Assembly: GCA_031401815.1 (NCBI GenBank)
Contig: JANNRW010000345.1
Span: forward strand, 1-8,801
DNA from: JANNRW01 sp031401815
Lineage (GTDB): Bacteria; Desulfobacterota; Desulfuromonadia; Geobacterales; DSM-12255
DNA: 8,801 nucleotides
Reading direction: 5' to 3'
Under the pieces are notes generated by a model. That model was not told the DNA's origin and did not search any database. It was given only the letters and a program-made list of their open reading frames with translations. A program made the position numbers and the translations under genes. Shown here one piece after another: positions 1-4,498 of this stretch; position 1 is the stretch's first letter; every line of letters starts with the position of its first letter.

Positions 1-6
1 TGGTTT

Positions 7-33
7 CATCCTGTCCATCCTGTTCATCCCTGT
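7..33. repeat. 9-mer tandem repeat, three degenerate units
   Basis: Three consecutive units CATCCTGTC, CATCCTGTT and CATCCCTGT are followed by an A-run. On the minus strand this is the 3' flank of brnA. Such CATCCTGT-type minisatellites occur between genes in Geobacter-like genomes (from memory). The repeat may extend beyond the window edge. No function is apparent. Confidence 0.6.
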
Positions 34-94
34 AAAAATGTTTTTTGTTCCTGTTTCTGTTTCGAATGTGCTGATCATTTTGCTGTTTCATGGG

Positions 95-430
95 TTACTC
101 AGGGCGACCATACTGTTGAAGTTCTTCCCTTACCACTTCACGCAGCATGTTCTCCAGGGATTTGTGCTGCATTGCTTCATGCAGTGCAGAGTTGATAAGC
201 GTCTGATAGCCGCGAGTTCCTGCCTCTGCCTTGAACCAGGCCACTATCGAAGAATCAAGCATGATGGTTACTCGCTGCTTGCCGAGCCGCTCGTTCACGG
301 CCTGCCGCCATTCGTCATTTCCTACACTGGTCAGTCCTACGCGGCGTTTAGCGCCAGCAATACGTTCGGCAGTTATTGCCGGAGCATCGTCGTAATCATC
401 ACGCACAGGAGTAGAAGAATTCGATTTCAT
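95..430 (-). CDS. brnA: BrnA family antitoxin
   Basis: Antitoxin of the BrnT/BrnA type II system. In known members BrnA binds the RelE-fold RNase BrnT and represses the shared promoter. The 111-residue protein has a charged N-terminal half and a ribbon-helix-helix-like C-terminal part at about residues 51-90, with KQRVTIMLDSSIVAWFKAE followed by GYQTLINSALHEAM. This matches the BrnA pattern of a beta strand with an LDSxxxxWFK motif, then GYQTxIN. The start ATG at 430 is preceded by AAAGGCGG at good spacing. The gene overlaps the end of the brnT reading frame by 32 nt, so the two are translationally linked. The antitoxin is intact although the toxin is frameshifted. It could still act as a DNA-binding regulator or neutralise other BrnT copies (inference). 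Confidence 0.85.
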   Translation of the reverse strand: MKSNSSTPVRDDYDDAPAITAERIAGAKRRVGLTSVGNDEWRQAVNERLGKQRVTIMLDSSIVAWFKAEAGTRGYQTLINSALHEAMQHKSLENMLREVVREELQQYGRPE

Positions 431-667
431 GTCGTTCCGCCTTTCTTAAAGAAATTATTCGTATTTCTGACTCGCTCTCGGTATGACACACCACTACGAC
501 TGTCAGCCCCAAAAGTCCCATTGTTGTAAATCTTGCTTCAGAGTGGTTCGGGTTGTCATCCGGCATAGTCAGCGTAGAGCCATCGAAAACCCTGAAACCA
601 TCAGCAAAATCAAGCCGGTGTTTTTTTAGCTCTTCAATCGCTTTGTTTCGTCCCAGGAGTATTTCAT
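399..667 (-). pseudogene. brnT: BrnT family toxin, frameshifted near codon 9
   Basis: Ribonuclease toxin of the BrnTA system, split over two frames. From ATG 667 the first frame reads MKYSWDETK, the typical BrnT N-terminus (WDExK), then hits TAA four codons later. Moving to the other frame after codon 9 gives AIEELKKHRLDFADGFRVF and then the C-terminal hallmarks GLTVVVVCHTE, IRIISLRKAERHEIEF and a stop at 399-401. The two halves join exactly in register: WDExK and KH have the usual spacing if one base is restored. The total of 269 nt is one short of 90 codons, the normal BrnT length. The RNase would therefore not be made unless ribosomes shift frame. No classical slippery heptamer is visible at the junction (ACAAAGCGATTG). 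Alternatives are a sequencing error or an unusual programmed frameshift. Confidence 0.8.
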
Positions 668-703
668 CTGTCTATTATACGCATGATTATGCATATTGCA
701 ATA
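668..703 (-). promoter_or_regulatory. brnTA promoter and probable operator
   Basis: Reading the minus strand there is TTGCAA (701-696), a 16-nt spacer, TATAAT (679-674), then only AGACAG before the brnT ATG at 667. A start about 7 nt after the -10 box would fall at or next to the ATG, giving a leaderless toxin mRNA. A perfect 10-bp palindrome TATTGCAATA (694-703) covers the -35 box. A second inverted repeat, GCAT-GATT-ATGC (681-692), fills the spacer. These are good candidates for BrnA autorepression sites (inference). Confidence 0.6.
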
Positions 704-790
704 CTGCAAGATTACAGAAAAATATTTGTATTGACAGAGACTAACCGGATATTCAAAATTCGCATAATTTAATAGAAAAGGGATGTTATG

Positions 791-866
791 CCAACAGCCA
801 ACAGCCAACAGCCTTCCGGCCCTCCGGCCCTCCGGCCCTCCGGCCCTCCGGCCCTCCGGCCCTCCG
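791..866. repeat. CCAACAG heptamer x3 then TCCGGCCC octamer x6.5
   Basis: Three perfect CCAACAG units (791-811) are followed, after a few bases, by six perfect TCCGGCCC octamers from 815 and a partial seventh (863-866). The octamer array is fully homogeneous, so it is probably recent or still changing in copy number. On the minus strand it reads as a Gly/Pro/Arg repeat in an open frame, but nothing supports translation. It lies upstream of brnT and outside its promoter. Confidence 0.85.
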
Positions 867-883
867 ATTTTCAACTCCATAGT

Positions 884-916
884 CCGCCCGGCAGCTTCTG
901 CCTCGCGGGTTTTTTT
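884..916 (+). terminator. Intrinsic terminator-like hairpin
   Basis: The stem is CCGC + GGCAG pairing with CTGCC + GCGG, with a 2x2 internal loop and a CTT loop, followed by seven Ts (910-916). This has the form of a rho-independent terminator for plus-strand transcription. No plus-strand gene ends upstream, so it either belongs to a transcript starting upstream in the repeat region, limits transcription antisense to brnTA, or is part of a leader of the lipoprotein gene. Confidence 0.55.
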
Positions 917-927
917 GATCTATAAGC

Positions 928-961
928 AGGCCGCTTTCCGATGAGTACCGGATTGCGGCCT
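928..961 (+). promoter_or_regulatory. Second hairpin ahead of the lipoprotein gene
   Basis: AGGCCGC (928-934) pairs with GCGGCCT (955-961), with an inner TCCG/CGGA stem. It is followed by TATTTGT, a poor U-tract. It lies 47 nt before the lipoprotein start codon and right after the terminator-like hairpin at 884-916. It could be a weak terminator or a leader structure. I recognise no named riboswitch. Confidence 0.4.
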
Positions 962-1007
962 TATTTGTATCGATAGCGAGGGAATTTTATAAACAGGAGG
1001 GTGAGTT

Positions 1008-1613
1008 ATGAATCTGATGCGCTTGTTGAAATTAGTTGTGTCGTGCGTGTTGACCGTCATTAGCGGCCTGTTGACAGGGTGCGGGGTTACCGATGAAGGA
1101 GGGGGTGGAGGATCAGGTTTGATTCAGCTCCCCAAAACTGGCCAGACAACCAGTTATGCAACGGGTGACGACGGTGCAACACAGCGGGGAGTAACGTGGC
1201 CCAATCCGCGCTTCACAGACAACAGCAACGGCACCGTCACCGATAACCTTACCGGGTTGATATGGCTGAAAAACGCCAACTGCTTCAGTAACCAAACCTG
1301 GGCAGCAGCTCTGACGAGCGCCAACACCCTGTCCAGCGGCGTGTGCGGTCTGACCGACAGTTCCACGGCAGGCCAGTGGCGACTACCAAACCGCAAGGAG
1401 TTGCAAAGTCTGGTGGATCGATCCAGGTACAACCCGGCCTTGCCAACCGGGCATCCGTTCACTGGCGTCCAGTCCAACGGCTACGACTGGTCGTCCAGCA
1501 GCGTCGCCGGCAATACCAACTCCGCCTGGGTCGTCAATATGAGCAATGGCGACGTGGGCATCAACGGTAAGAGCTACAACTACTATGTTTGGCCAGTGCG
1601 CGCCGGACAGTAG
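1008..1613 (+). CDS. Lcl_C (DUF1566) domain lipoprotein
   Basis: Predicted secreted lipoprotein of 201 residues. The N-terminus has a basic/hydrophobic signal and the lipobox LLTGC, so Cys25 should be lipidated; there is no Asp after the Cys. A Gly-rich linker (about 31-38) follows. From about residue 67 onward there is a Lcl_C / DUF1566 domain: RFTDNSNGTVTDNLTGLIWL, then CGLTD, WRLPNRKEL, a PALPTGHPF stretch, YDWSSSS, AWVVNM and the ending YVWPVRAGQ. The family is named after the Legionella collagen-like adhesin, and the exact role here is unknown. AGGAGG 7 nt upstream supports the ATG. The last third is rich in AAC/AAT codons. The 3' end plus flank recurs at 2928-3011. It is not obviously part of the TA modules around it. 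Confidence 0.85.
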   Translation: MNLMRLLKLVVSCVLTVISGLLTGCGVTDEGGGGGSGLIQLPKTGQTTSYATGDDGATQRGVTWPNPRFTDNSNGTVTDNLTGLIWLKNANCFSNQTWAAALTSANTLSSGVCGLTDSSTAGQWRLPNRKELQSLVDRSRYNPALPTGHPFTGVQSNGYDWSSSSVAGNTNSAWVVNMSNGDVGINGKSYNYYVWPVRAGQ

Positions 1614-1654
1614 GTTATTTGGAGATTAGTGAATAGTGAATAGTGAATGGTGAA
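1571..1654 (+). repeat. 84-bp direct repeat, copy 1 (Lcl_C gene 3' end)
   Basis: It covers the last 14 codons of the lipoprotein gene, its TAG stop and the first heptamer units. It matches 2928-3011 without gaps, with about 8 differences in 84 by eye. Together the copies bracket the PIN/RHH and TumE-like modules. Confidence 0.85.
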
Positions 1655-1698
1655 TAGTGAATAGTGAATAGTGAATGGTGAATAGTGAAAAGTGAAAA
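1629..1698. repeat. GTGAATA heptamer array, about ten units
   Basis: Ten consecutive heptamers start at 1629. Six read GTGAATA, two GTGAATG and the last two GTGAAAA. The array starts just after the lipoprotein stop and runs into the conserved hairpin element. The same type of array precedes the other hairpin copies in more degenerate form. Confidence 0.9.
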
Positions 1699-1700
1699 AA

Positions 1701-1755
1701 ACCGGTTTTAAATCTCAAATCCCCTGTCGGTGCTGCCGAGCGGGGGATTTCTATT
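1701..1755. terminator. Cassette-boundary hairpin element, copy A
   Basis: First of five related elements. The stem is AAATCCCC (1717-1724) / GGGGATTT (1743-1750), extended by a T-G wobble and a G-C pair, with an inner CGG/CCG stem. The upstream part ACCGGTTTTAAATCTC matches the consensus CCRGGTTCTGAATCTG. A-rich sequence on the left and TTTCTATTTT on the right fit a terminator in both directions. It separates the lipoprotein gene from the PIN operon. Confidence 0.75.
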
Positions 1756-1773
1756 TTCATCCCTATTTTCATC

Positions 1774-1802
1774 TGGCAAAGTGGTTGCAAATTTGCTACC
1801 AT
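1774..1802 (+). promoter_or_regulatory. Promoter/operator of the PIN-RHH operon
   Basis: TACCAT (1797-1802) is a possible -10 box 7 nt before ATG 1810; the -35 (TGGCAA, 1774-1779) is weak. Overlapping it is a nearly perfect 20-bp inverted repeat (1782-1801) with the fully palindromic core GCAAATTTGC and one T/T mismatch pair. This is a likely binding site for the ribbon-helix-helix antitoxin encoded downstream. The promoter call is moderate; the palindrome is clear. Confidence 0.5.
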
Positions 1803-1809
1803 GATTTCC

Positions 1810-2232
1810 ATGAAAGTAGTCATTGACACCAATGTTTTTATTGGCGCCTGCCTTGGGCAAGGGGCTTGCCGTGGAGTGATTGCCGCTTGTCTGGAAGAAA
1901 AGATGGTGCCTTTGATGGGTGTGGCGCTTCTGGCGGAATATGAAGACGTATTAGGTCGAACCGATCTGTTTGTGCGCAGCCGTCTTGATTCTAGTGAACG
2001 GAATGAACTGCTGGATATTTTTCTTTCTGTTTGCCGCTGGACTCGGATCTATTACGGTTGGCGTCCGAATCTTCGAGATGAGGGAGATAATCATCTGGTA
2101 GAACTTGCTGTTGCCGGAGCTGCAGACTATATCGTGACGCGTAACCTGCGCGATGTTGCGCGCATGGAACTTATATTTCCCGGACTAAAAGCTGTTTTCC
2201 CGGAAACCCTGCTTAAGGAGCTGAAATTATGA
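1810..2232 (+). CDS. PIN-domain toxin (PIN_3-type, putative VapC-like RNase)
   Basis: Putative ribonuclease toxin of a type II TA system. From ATG 1810 it has 140 residues and begins MKVVIDTNVFIG, the usual start of PIN_3 proteins. An upstream in-frame ATG at 1801 would add MIS but overlaps the putative operator, so 1810 is preferred. Numbering from 1801, acidic residues expected in the PIN site are visible: Asp9 (IDTN), Glu46 (LLAEYEDVL), Asp93/Asp96 (RDEGDNHLVELA) and the C-terminal IVTRNLRDV segment. No Shine-Dalgarno sequence precedes the start. The stop overlaps the start of the next gene in ATGA, as in coupled TA pairs. The gene appears intact. Confidence 0.82.
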   Translation: MKVVIDTNVFIGACLGQGACRGVIAACLEEKMVPLMGVALLAEYEDVLGRTDLFVRSRLDSSERNELLDIFLSVCRWTRIYYGWRPNLRDEGDNHLVELAVAGAADYIVTRNLRDVARMELIFPGLKAVFPETLLKELKL

Positions 2233-2447
2233 GTGCATTGACACTGCGACTGCCGGATGAAAAATACCAGAGGCTGAAAGACATGGCGCATCAGCGTGGG
2301 CAGAGTGTAAATCGGCTTCTTGATGAAGTAACAACGCTGCTTCTTGCCGAGCATGATGCTGAAACCCGGTTCATGTTACGAGCCAAAAATGGATCCGGCA
2401 AGAAGACTCGCGGACTTGAATTGCTGGCAAAGGCGGGTAATCACTGA
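2229..2447 (+). CDS. Ribbon-helix-helix antitoxin (CopG/Arc-like)
   Basis: A 72-residue protein starting MSALTLRLPDEKYQRLKDMA, followed by RGQSVNRLLDEVTTLLLAE. This is the beta-strand, helix A and helix B pattern of ribbon-helix-helix DNA-binding proteins. The C-terminal tail (KNGSGKKTRGLELLAKAG) is probably the segment that binds the toxin. It overlaps the PIN gene by 4 nt (ATGA). The expected role is to neutralise the PIN RNase and repress the shared promoter through the palindrome at 1782-1801 (inference). Its 3' end abuts the TumE-like remnant. Confidence 0.8.
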   Translation: MSALTLRLPDEKYQRLKDMAHQRGQSVNRLLDEVTTLLLAEHDAETRFMLRAKNGSGKKTRGLELLAKAGNH

Positions 2448-2598
2448 TCTTGCAGGTATAGCAAGTGACGTTGAGTCAGTGTTGGTCACTTGTGACTCTT
2501 TTCGTAAAGGCAATTATGTGATTTTAAGGCTGATGTTGCCCAATGGAGAGGTGATTTATGAAGTCAAATTATTTGAAAATAGGCATAAAAAGTGTTGA
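2440..2598 (+). pseudogene. Truncated TumE-like (DUF6516) toxin remnant
   Basis: The frame encodes about 52 residues resembling the N-terminal part of DUF6516 / TumE-family toxins: DVESVLVTCDSFRKGNYVIL, then RLMLPNGEVIYEVKLF. It stops at 2598 and lacks the C-terminal half with the conserved YDN...H region seen in the complete homologue at 4208-4498. No ATG lies at a plausible N-terminus; only GTG 2479 and TTG 2482 are available, without a ribosome site. It directly precedes and overlaps an antitoxin of the type normally paired with TumE. The most likely reading is a toxin gene eroded at both ends. A functional short protein cannot be excluded. The family match is from memory and moderate. Confidence 0.55.
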
Positions 2599-2926
2599 TC
2601 AATCTTTTGCTGAGGCTGGCGACGTAATGAAAGCGCTCATGCGAGGGGACGATATTCAGGCAAAAGCTCCGGAATATAATTTCACCAGCTTTGAGGCATT
2701 CAGAAAGGCTCTGCCGGTGCAACGCTTTAATCTTCTGAAGGTAATCCGCGACCAGCGGCCGGAATCTCTGCAAGAGCTTGCTGCCACGACGGGACGTGAC
2801 TTGAAGAATGTCTCCGAGGATCTTAAGGTGCTTGTCGAGATGGGATTGGTAGAACTTGTTCGCCAGAACAGAACCAAGCAACCGCATCTTGTTTATGACG
2901 GCATCCAGCTTGAAATTGCTATTTGA
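2558..2926 (+). CDS. HVO_A0114-type winged-helix antitoxin/regulator
   Basis: A 122-residue DNA-binding protein of the HVO_A0114 group, the usual partner of TumE-type toxins (known in other species as TumA). It begins MKSNYLKIGIKSVDQSF, continues with FTSFEAFRKAL, and has a winged helix at about residues 55-118: NLLKVIRDQRPESLQELAATTGRDLKNVSEDLKVLVEMGLVEL, ending LVYDGIQLEIAI. That is essentially the full family length. GGAGAGG (2545-2551) supports the ATG. The start lies inside the remnant toxin frame. With its toxin truncated it may be an orphan antitoxin. The Lcl_C 3'-end duplicate begins one base after its stop codon. Confidence 0.78.
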   Translation: MKSNYLKIGIKSVDQSFAEAGDVMKALMRGDDIQAKAPEYNFTSFEAFRKALPVQRFNLLKVIRDQRPESLQELAATTGRDLKNVSEDLKVLVEMGLVELVRQNRTKQPHLVYDGIQLEIAI

Positions 2927-2927
2927 A

Positions 2928-3011
2928 GAGCATCAACGACTATGTTTGGCCAGTGCGAGCCGGACAGCAGGTTATTTGGGGATTGGTGAATAGTGAATAG
3001 TGGATGGTGAA
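2928..3011 (+). repeat. 84-bp direct repeat, copy 2 (Lcl_C gene 3'-end remnant)
   Basis: It matches 1571-1654 almost base for base. Read in the Lcl_C frame it gives SINDYVWPVRAGQ, but the TAG stop is replaced by CAG. No upstream part of a Lcl_C gene is present: the match begins one base after the preceding antitoxin stop. It is therefore a tail fragment, either of the neighbouring lipoprotein gene or of a paralogue. Confidence 0.85.
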
Positions 3012-3127
3012 AACCGTTAAGTTGTTGAATTGTTGAGTTGTTGAGAAAGAACGGAAGGCTGGAGCTGAGGCAGTGAATGGTGGATAGTGAAATCTGATTA
3101 GTGAATAGTGAAAAGTGAAAAGTAAAA
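2986..3127. repeat. Composite GTGAATA / GTTGAG tandem repeat region B
   Basis: Degenerate GTGAATA heptamers flank a run of TTGTTGA-like units (about 3017-3044). A segment GGAGCTGAGGCAGTGAA (3061-3077) is nearly repeated in region C. There is no open reading frame of interest. The stretch joins the Lcl_C tail fragment to hairpin copy B. Confidence 0.75.
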
Positions 3128-3129
3128 AA

Positions 3130-3188
3130 TCCAGGTTCTGAATCTGAAATCCCCCGTCGGCTGTGCTGTGCGGGGGATTTTCTGTTTC
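3130..3188. terminator. Cassette-boundary hairpin element, copy B
   Basis: Ten perfect pairs AAATCCCCCG (3147-3156) / CGGGGGATTT (3171-3180) around a 14-nt loop, followed by TCTGTTT. The upstream part CCAGGTTCTGAATCTG (3131-3146) is almost identical in copies D and E. It fits a bidirectional terminator separating the TumE-like remnant from the RelE module. Confidence 0.82.
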
Positions 3189-3220
3189 AGAATAAGTTAC
3201 CGCTTATATGATTTCTTTCG

Positions 3221-3248
3221 TTGACAATGTACTAGTAAAAGGTACAAT
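3221..3248 (+). promoter_or_regulatory. Promoter/operator of the RelE-XRE operon
   Basis: A consensus -35 TTGACA (3221-3226), a 16-nt spacer and TACAAT (3243-3248) lie upstream. The toxin ATG follows after only 5 nt, so transcription should begin at about the start codon (leaderless mRNA). An inverted repeat TGTAC (3228-3232) / GTACA (3242-3246) spans the spacer and enters the -10 box. It is a plausible operator for the XRE antitoxin. Confidence 0.72.
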
Positions 3249-3253
3249 AGCTT

Positions 3254-3532
3254 ATGCCATGGATAGTGACTTATAGCCGTCAGGCGGAAAAACAGCGCGA
3301 TAGATTACCCGAGCGGATCAAGGGTATTCTGAATGCGTTGATGCTTGAAATTATTGCTTACGGCCCAGTGCGCGGTACATGGTCAAACTACTCAAAACTT
3401 GATGCTGATCGTCATCATTGCCACCTGAAAAAAGGGCAGCCGACTTATGTCGCTGTGTGGCAGGTTACTGACAAGGTTATCAAGTTGGTGGAGGTAAAAT
3501 ATGTTGGAACGCACGAAAAAGCACCATACTGA
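3254..3532 (+). CDS. RelE/ParE-superfamily toxin
   Basis: A 92-residue toxin of the RelE-like translational repressor type. In this family the toxin is expected to inhibit translation by mRNA cleavage. Visible features are the N-terminal WIVTYSRQAEKQRDRLPE strand-helix, the central WSNYSKLDADRHHCHLKKG and the C-terminal PTYVAVWQVTD and LVEVKYVGTHEKAPY. These are typical of the group annotated as cytotoxic translational repressor. The length is normal and no damage is seen. There is no Shine-Dalgarno sequence before the ATG, in line with the promoter placing the mRNA 5' end at the start. Its 3' end overlaps the antitoxin gene by 32 nt. Toxin-first order matches HigBA-like systems. Confidence 0.85.
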   Translation: MPWIVTYSRQAEKQRDRLPERIKGILNALMLEIIAYGPVRGTWSNYSKLDADRHHCHLKKGQPTYVAVWQVTDKVIKLVEVKYVGTHEKAPY

Positions 3533-3848
3533 AAGCGTCAGATTTTACGGTTCCCCCCAGGTAATCAGCCGGTTGCGTAAGTATGCCCGCGAAACCGGAG
3601 CTGTGGAAACTTCTTCAGACTCTATTCCGGCGGAAGAGATCACTCCTGAATTGTTGACCAATCCGTGCGGAGTCTATTTGAAGGGTATTCGCTATCGGGA
3701 AGAGCTTACCCAGGAACAACTCTCCGCCCTCACCGGAATTCCTCGTCGTCATATCAGCGAAATGGAAGCTGGAAAGCGTAGTATCGGCAAAATAACAGCA
3801 CATAAGCTGGCTGATGCCCTCCATGCCGATTACAGGATGTTTCTGTAA
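3501..3848 (+). CDS. XRE-family HTH antitoxin
   Basis: A 115-residue protein with a C-terminal Cro/CI-type helix-turn-helix at about residues 58-110: YLKGIRYREELTQEQLSALT, then GIPRRHISEMEAGKRSIGK and AHKLADALHADYRMFL. The N-terminal 55 residues are charged and probably flexible, likely contacting the toxin. GGAGG lies 6 nt before the start, inside the toxin gene, so antitoxin translation has its own ribosome site. The expected role is neutralising the RelE-like toxin and binding the inverted repeat at 3228-3246. It appears intact. Region C repeats start about 15 nt after the stop. Confidence 0.85.
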   Translation: MLERTKKHHTESVRFYGSPQVISRLRKYARETGAVETSSDSIPAEEITPELLTNPCGVYLKGIRYREELTQEQLSALTGIPRRHISEMEAGKRSIGKITAHKLADALHADYRMFL

Positions 3849-3859
3849 AGCTGAAAAAA

Positions 3860-4075
3860 ATAGTGGAAGGTGAAGAGTGAAGAGCTGTTGAATCGTTGAG
3901 GTGTTGAGTAGGGCGAGGCCGGTGGTCGGGCTGAAATCTGGTGAATAGTGAAGAGCCGTTGAAATGTTGAATCGTTGAGGTGTTGAGGAAGGGGAGCTGG
4001 GGCAGTGAAGAGTGAAGGGTGAAAGGTGAATAGTGAAGAGCTGTTGAGTTGTTGAGGTGTAGAGTAGGTGAAAAG
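3860..4075. repeat. Composite GTGAATA / GTTGAG tandem repeat region C
   Basis: This is the longest of the interstitial repeat regions. The phrase GAGCTGTTGAATCGTTGAGG followed by TGTTGAG occurs near 3880, again with variation near 3954, and in shorter form near 4037. These are joined by GTGAAGAG/GTGAATAG heptamers and a GGAGCTGGGGCAGTGAA segment shared with region B. On the minus strand several overlapping frames are open through it, with Ser/Thr/Leu/His-rich translations, but these are products of the low-complexity sequence and not genes. Confidence 0.75.
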
Positions 4076-4080
4076 AAAAT

Positions 4081-4122
4081 CCAAAATCCCCCGCCGGCGG
4101 TGCCGTGCGGGGGATTTTCATA
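4081..4122. terminator. Cassette-boundary hairpin element, copy C
   Basis: Eleven perfect pairs AAAATCCCCCG (4083-4093) / CGGGGGATTTT (4108-4118) around a 14-nt GC-rich loop that can itself pair (CCGGCGG...CCG). This copy lacks the CCRGGTTCTGAATCTG upstream part found in B, D and E. It separates the RelE and TumE modules. Confidence 0.8.
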
Positions 4123-4169
4123 TTCAGAACCTCTTGTTTCATCGGCTTGTTGCTCAAGCGTAAATATCA

Positions 4170-4200
4170 TATTGCATGCAGGCAATACATCTGTTACCCT
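4170..4200 (+). promoter_or_regulatory. Promoter/operator of the tumE-tumA operon
   Basis: A perfect inverted repeat TATTGC (4170-4175) / GCAATA (4182-4187) with a 6-nt spacer includes a possible -35 TTGCAT (4172-4177). After 17 nt comes TACCCT (4195-4200), a weak -10, and 7 nt later the toxin ATG. The sequence from the -10 to the ATG closely resembles that before the PIN toxin (TACCATGATTTCCATG versus TACCCTTATCTCCATG). The palindrome is clear; the promoter boxes are tentative. Confidence 0.5.
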
Positions 4201-4207
4201 TATCTCC

Positions 4208-4498
4208 ATGAAGGCGCGATTACTTCACAAATCAAGAGATGAATTTGCTGGCGGGGTCATCGTGGAAACTGTGATTTGGGAGCTGGCGGAAGCCCTTCCG
4301 GAGCGCCCGCATCGGCTGAAGTACCGCCTTCACTGCGGTCAAAACGGCGAATGTATTGTCCGCTATGATAACGAAACCGGTAAAGGGGATCACAGGCACT
4401 ACGGGTGCTGCGAGGAGAGCTATAGTTTTGTTTCCTTTGCGACGCTGATTGGTGATTTTCTGGCAGATGTTGAACGATTAACGGGGGTGAGAGTATGA
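4208..4498 (+). CDS. tumE: TumE-family (DUF6516) toxin
   Basis: A 96-residue protein of the TumE / DUF6516 family, toxins paired with HVO_A0114-type antitoxins. ATG 4208 gives MKARLLHKSRDEFAGGVIVE, a typical start for the group. The hallmark RYDNETGKGDHRHYG lies in the middle (about residues 52-66), followed by SYSFVSFATLIGDFLADVE. The open frame extends further upstream to 4049, but that part would translate hairpin copy C and the promoter, so the longer form is rejected. There is no Shine-Dalgarno sequence, in line with a leaderless start. The stop overlaps the antitoxin start in ATGA. The gene is complete, unlike the related remnant at 2440-2598. Confidence 0.82.
   Translation: MKARLLHKSRDEFAGGVIVETVIWELAEALPERPHRLKYRLHCGQNGECIVRYDNETGKGDHRHYGCCEESYSFVSFATLIGDFLADVERLTGVRV

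Noticed and set aside
38..744. Plus-strand open frames at 38-529 and 553-744.
   Set aside because: They lie antisense to brnA/brnT, have no ribosome sites and give no recognisable proteins, while the minus strand holds well-matched BrnA and BrnT sequences.
626..880. Minus-strand open frame with a GPEGRRAG repeat protein ending in the BrnT N-terminus.
   Set aside because: The start lies in the octamer repeat and the frame crosses the brnT promoter. Only the last 13 codons are BrnT-like. The rest is read-through of repeat DNA.
1077..1096. The stretch GCGGGGTTACCGATG resembles the 3' end of GEMM-I cyclic-di-GMP riboswitches, which are common in Geobacter.
   Set aside because: The 5' half of the motif (GCAAACC and ACGCAAAGCC segments) is absent upstream, and the bases encode the lipobox region LTGCGVTDE of the lipoprotein. 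It is treated as a chance match or at most a relic.
4049..4207. A longer N-terminus for the TumE toxin starting at 4049.
   Set aside because: It would include hairpin copy C and the operator. The family start MKARLLHK at 4208 fits the promoter position.
3615..4209. Several overlapping minus-strand frames rich in Ser, Thr, His and Leu.
   Set aside because: They translate the tandem-repeat region C and hairpin C. Their low-complexity content comes from the repeats, and they run antisense to the XRE antitoxin.
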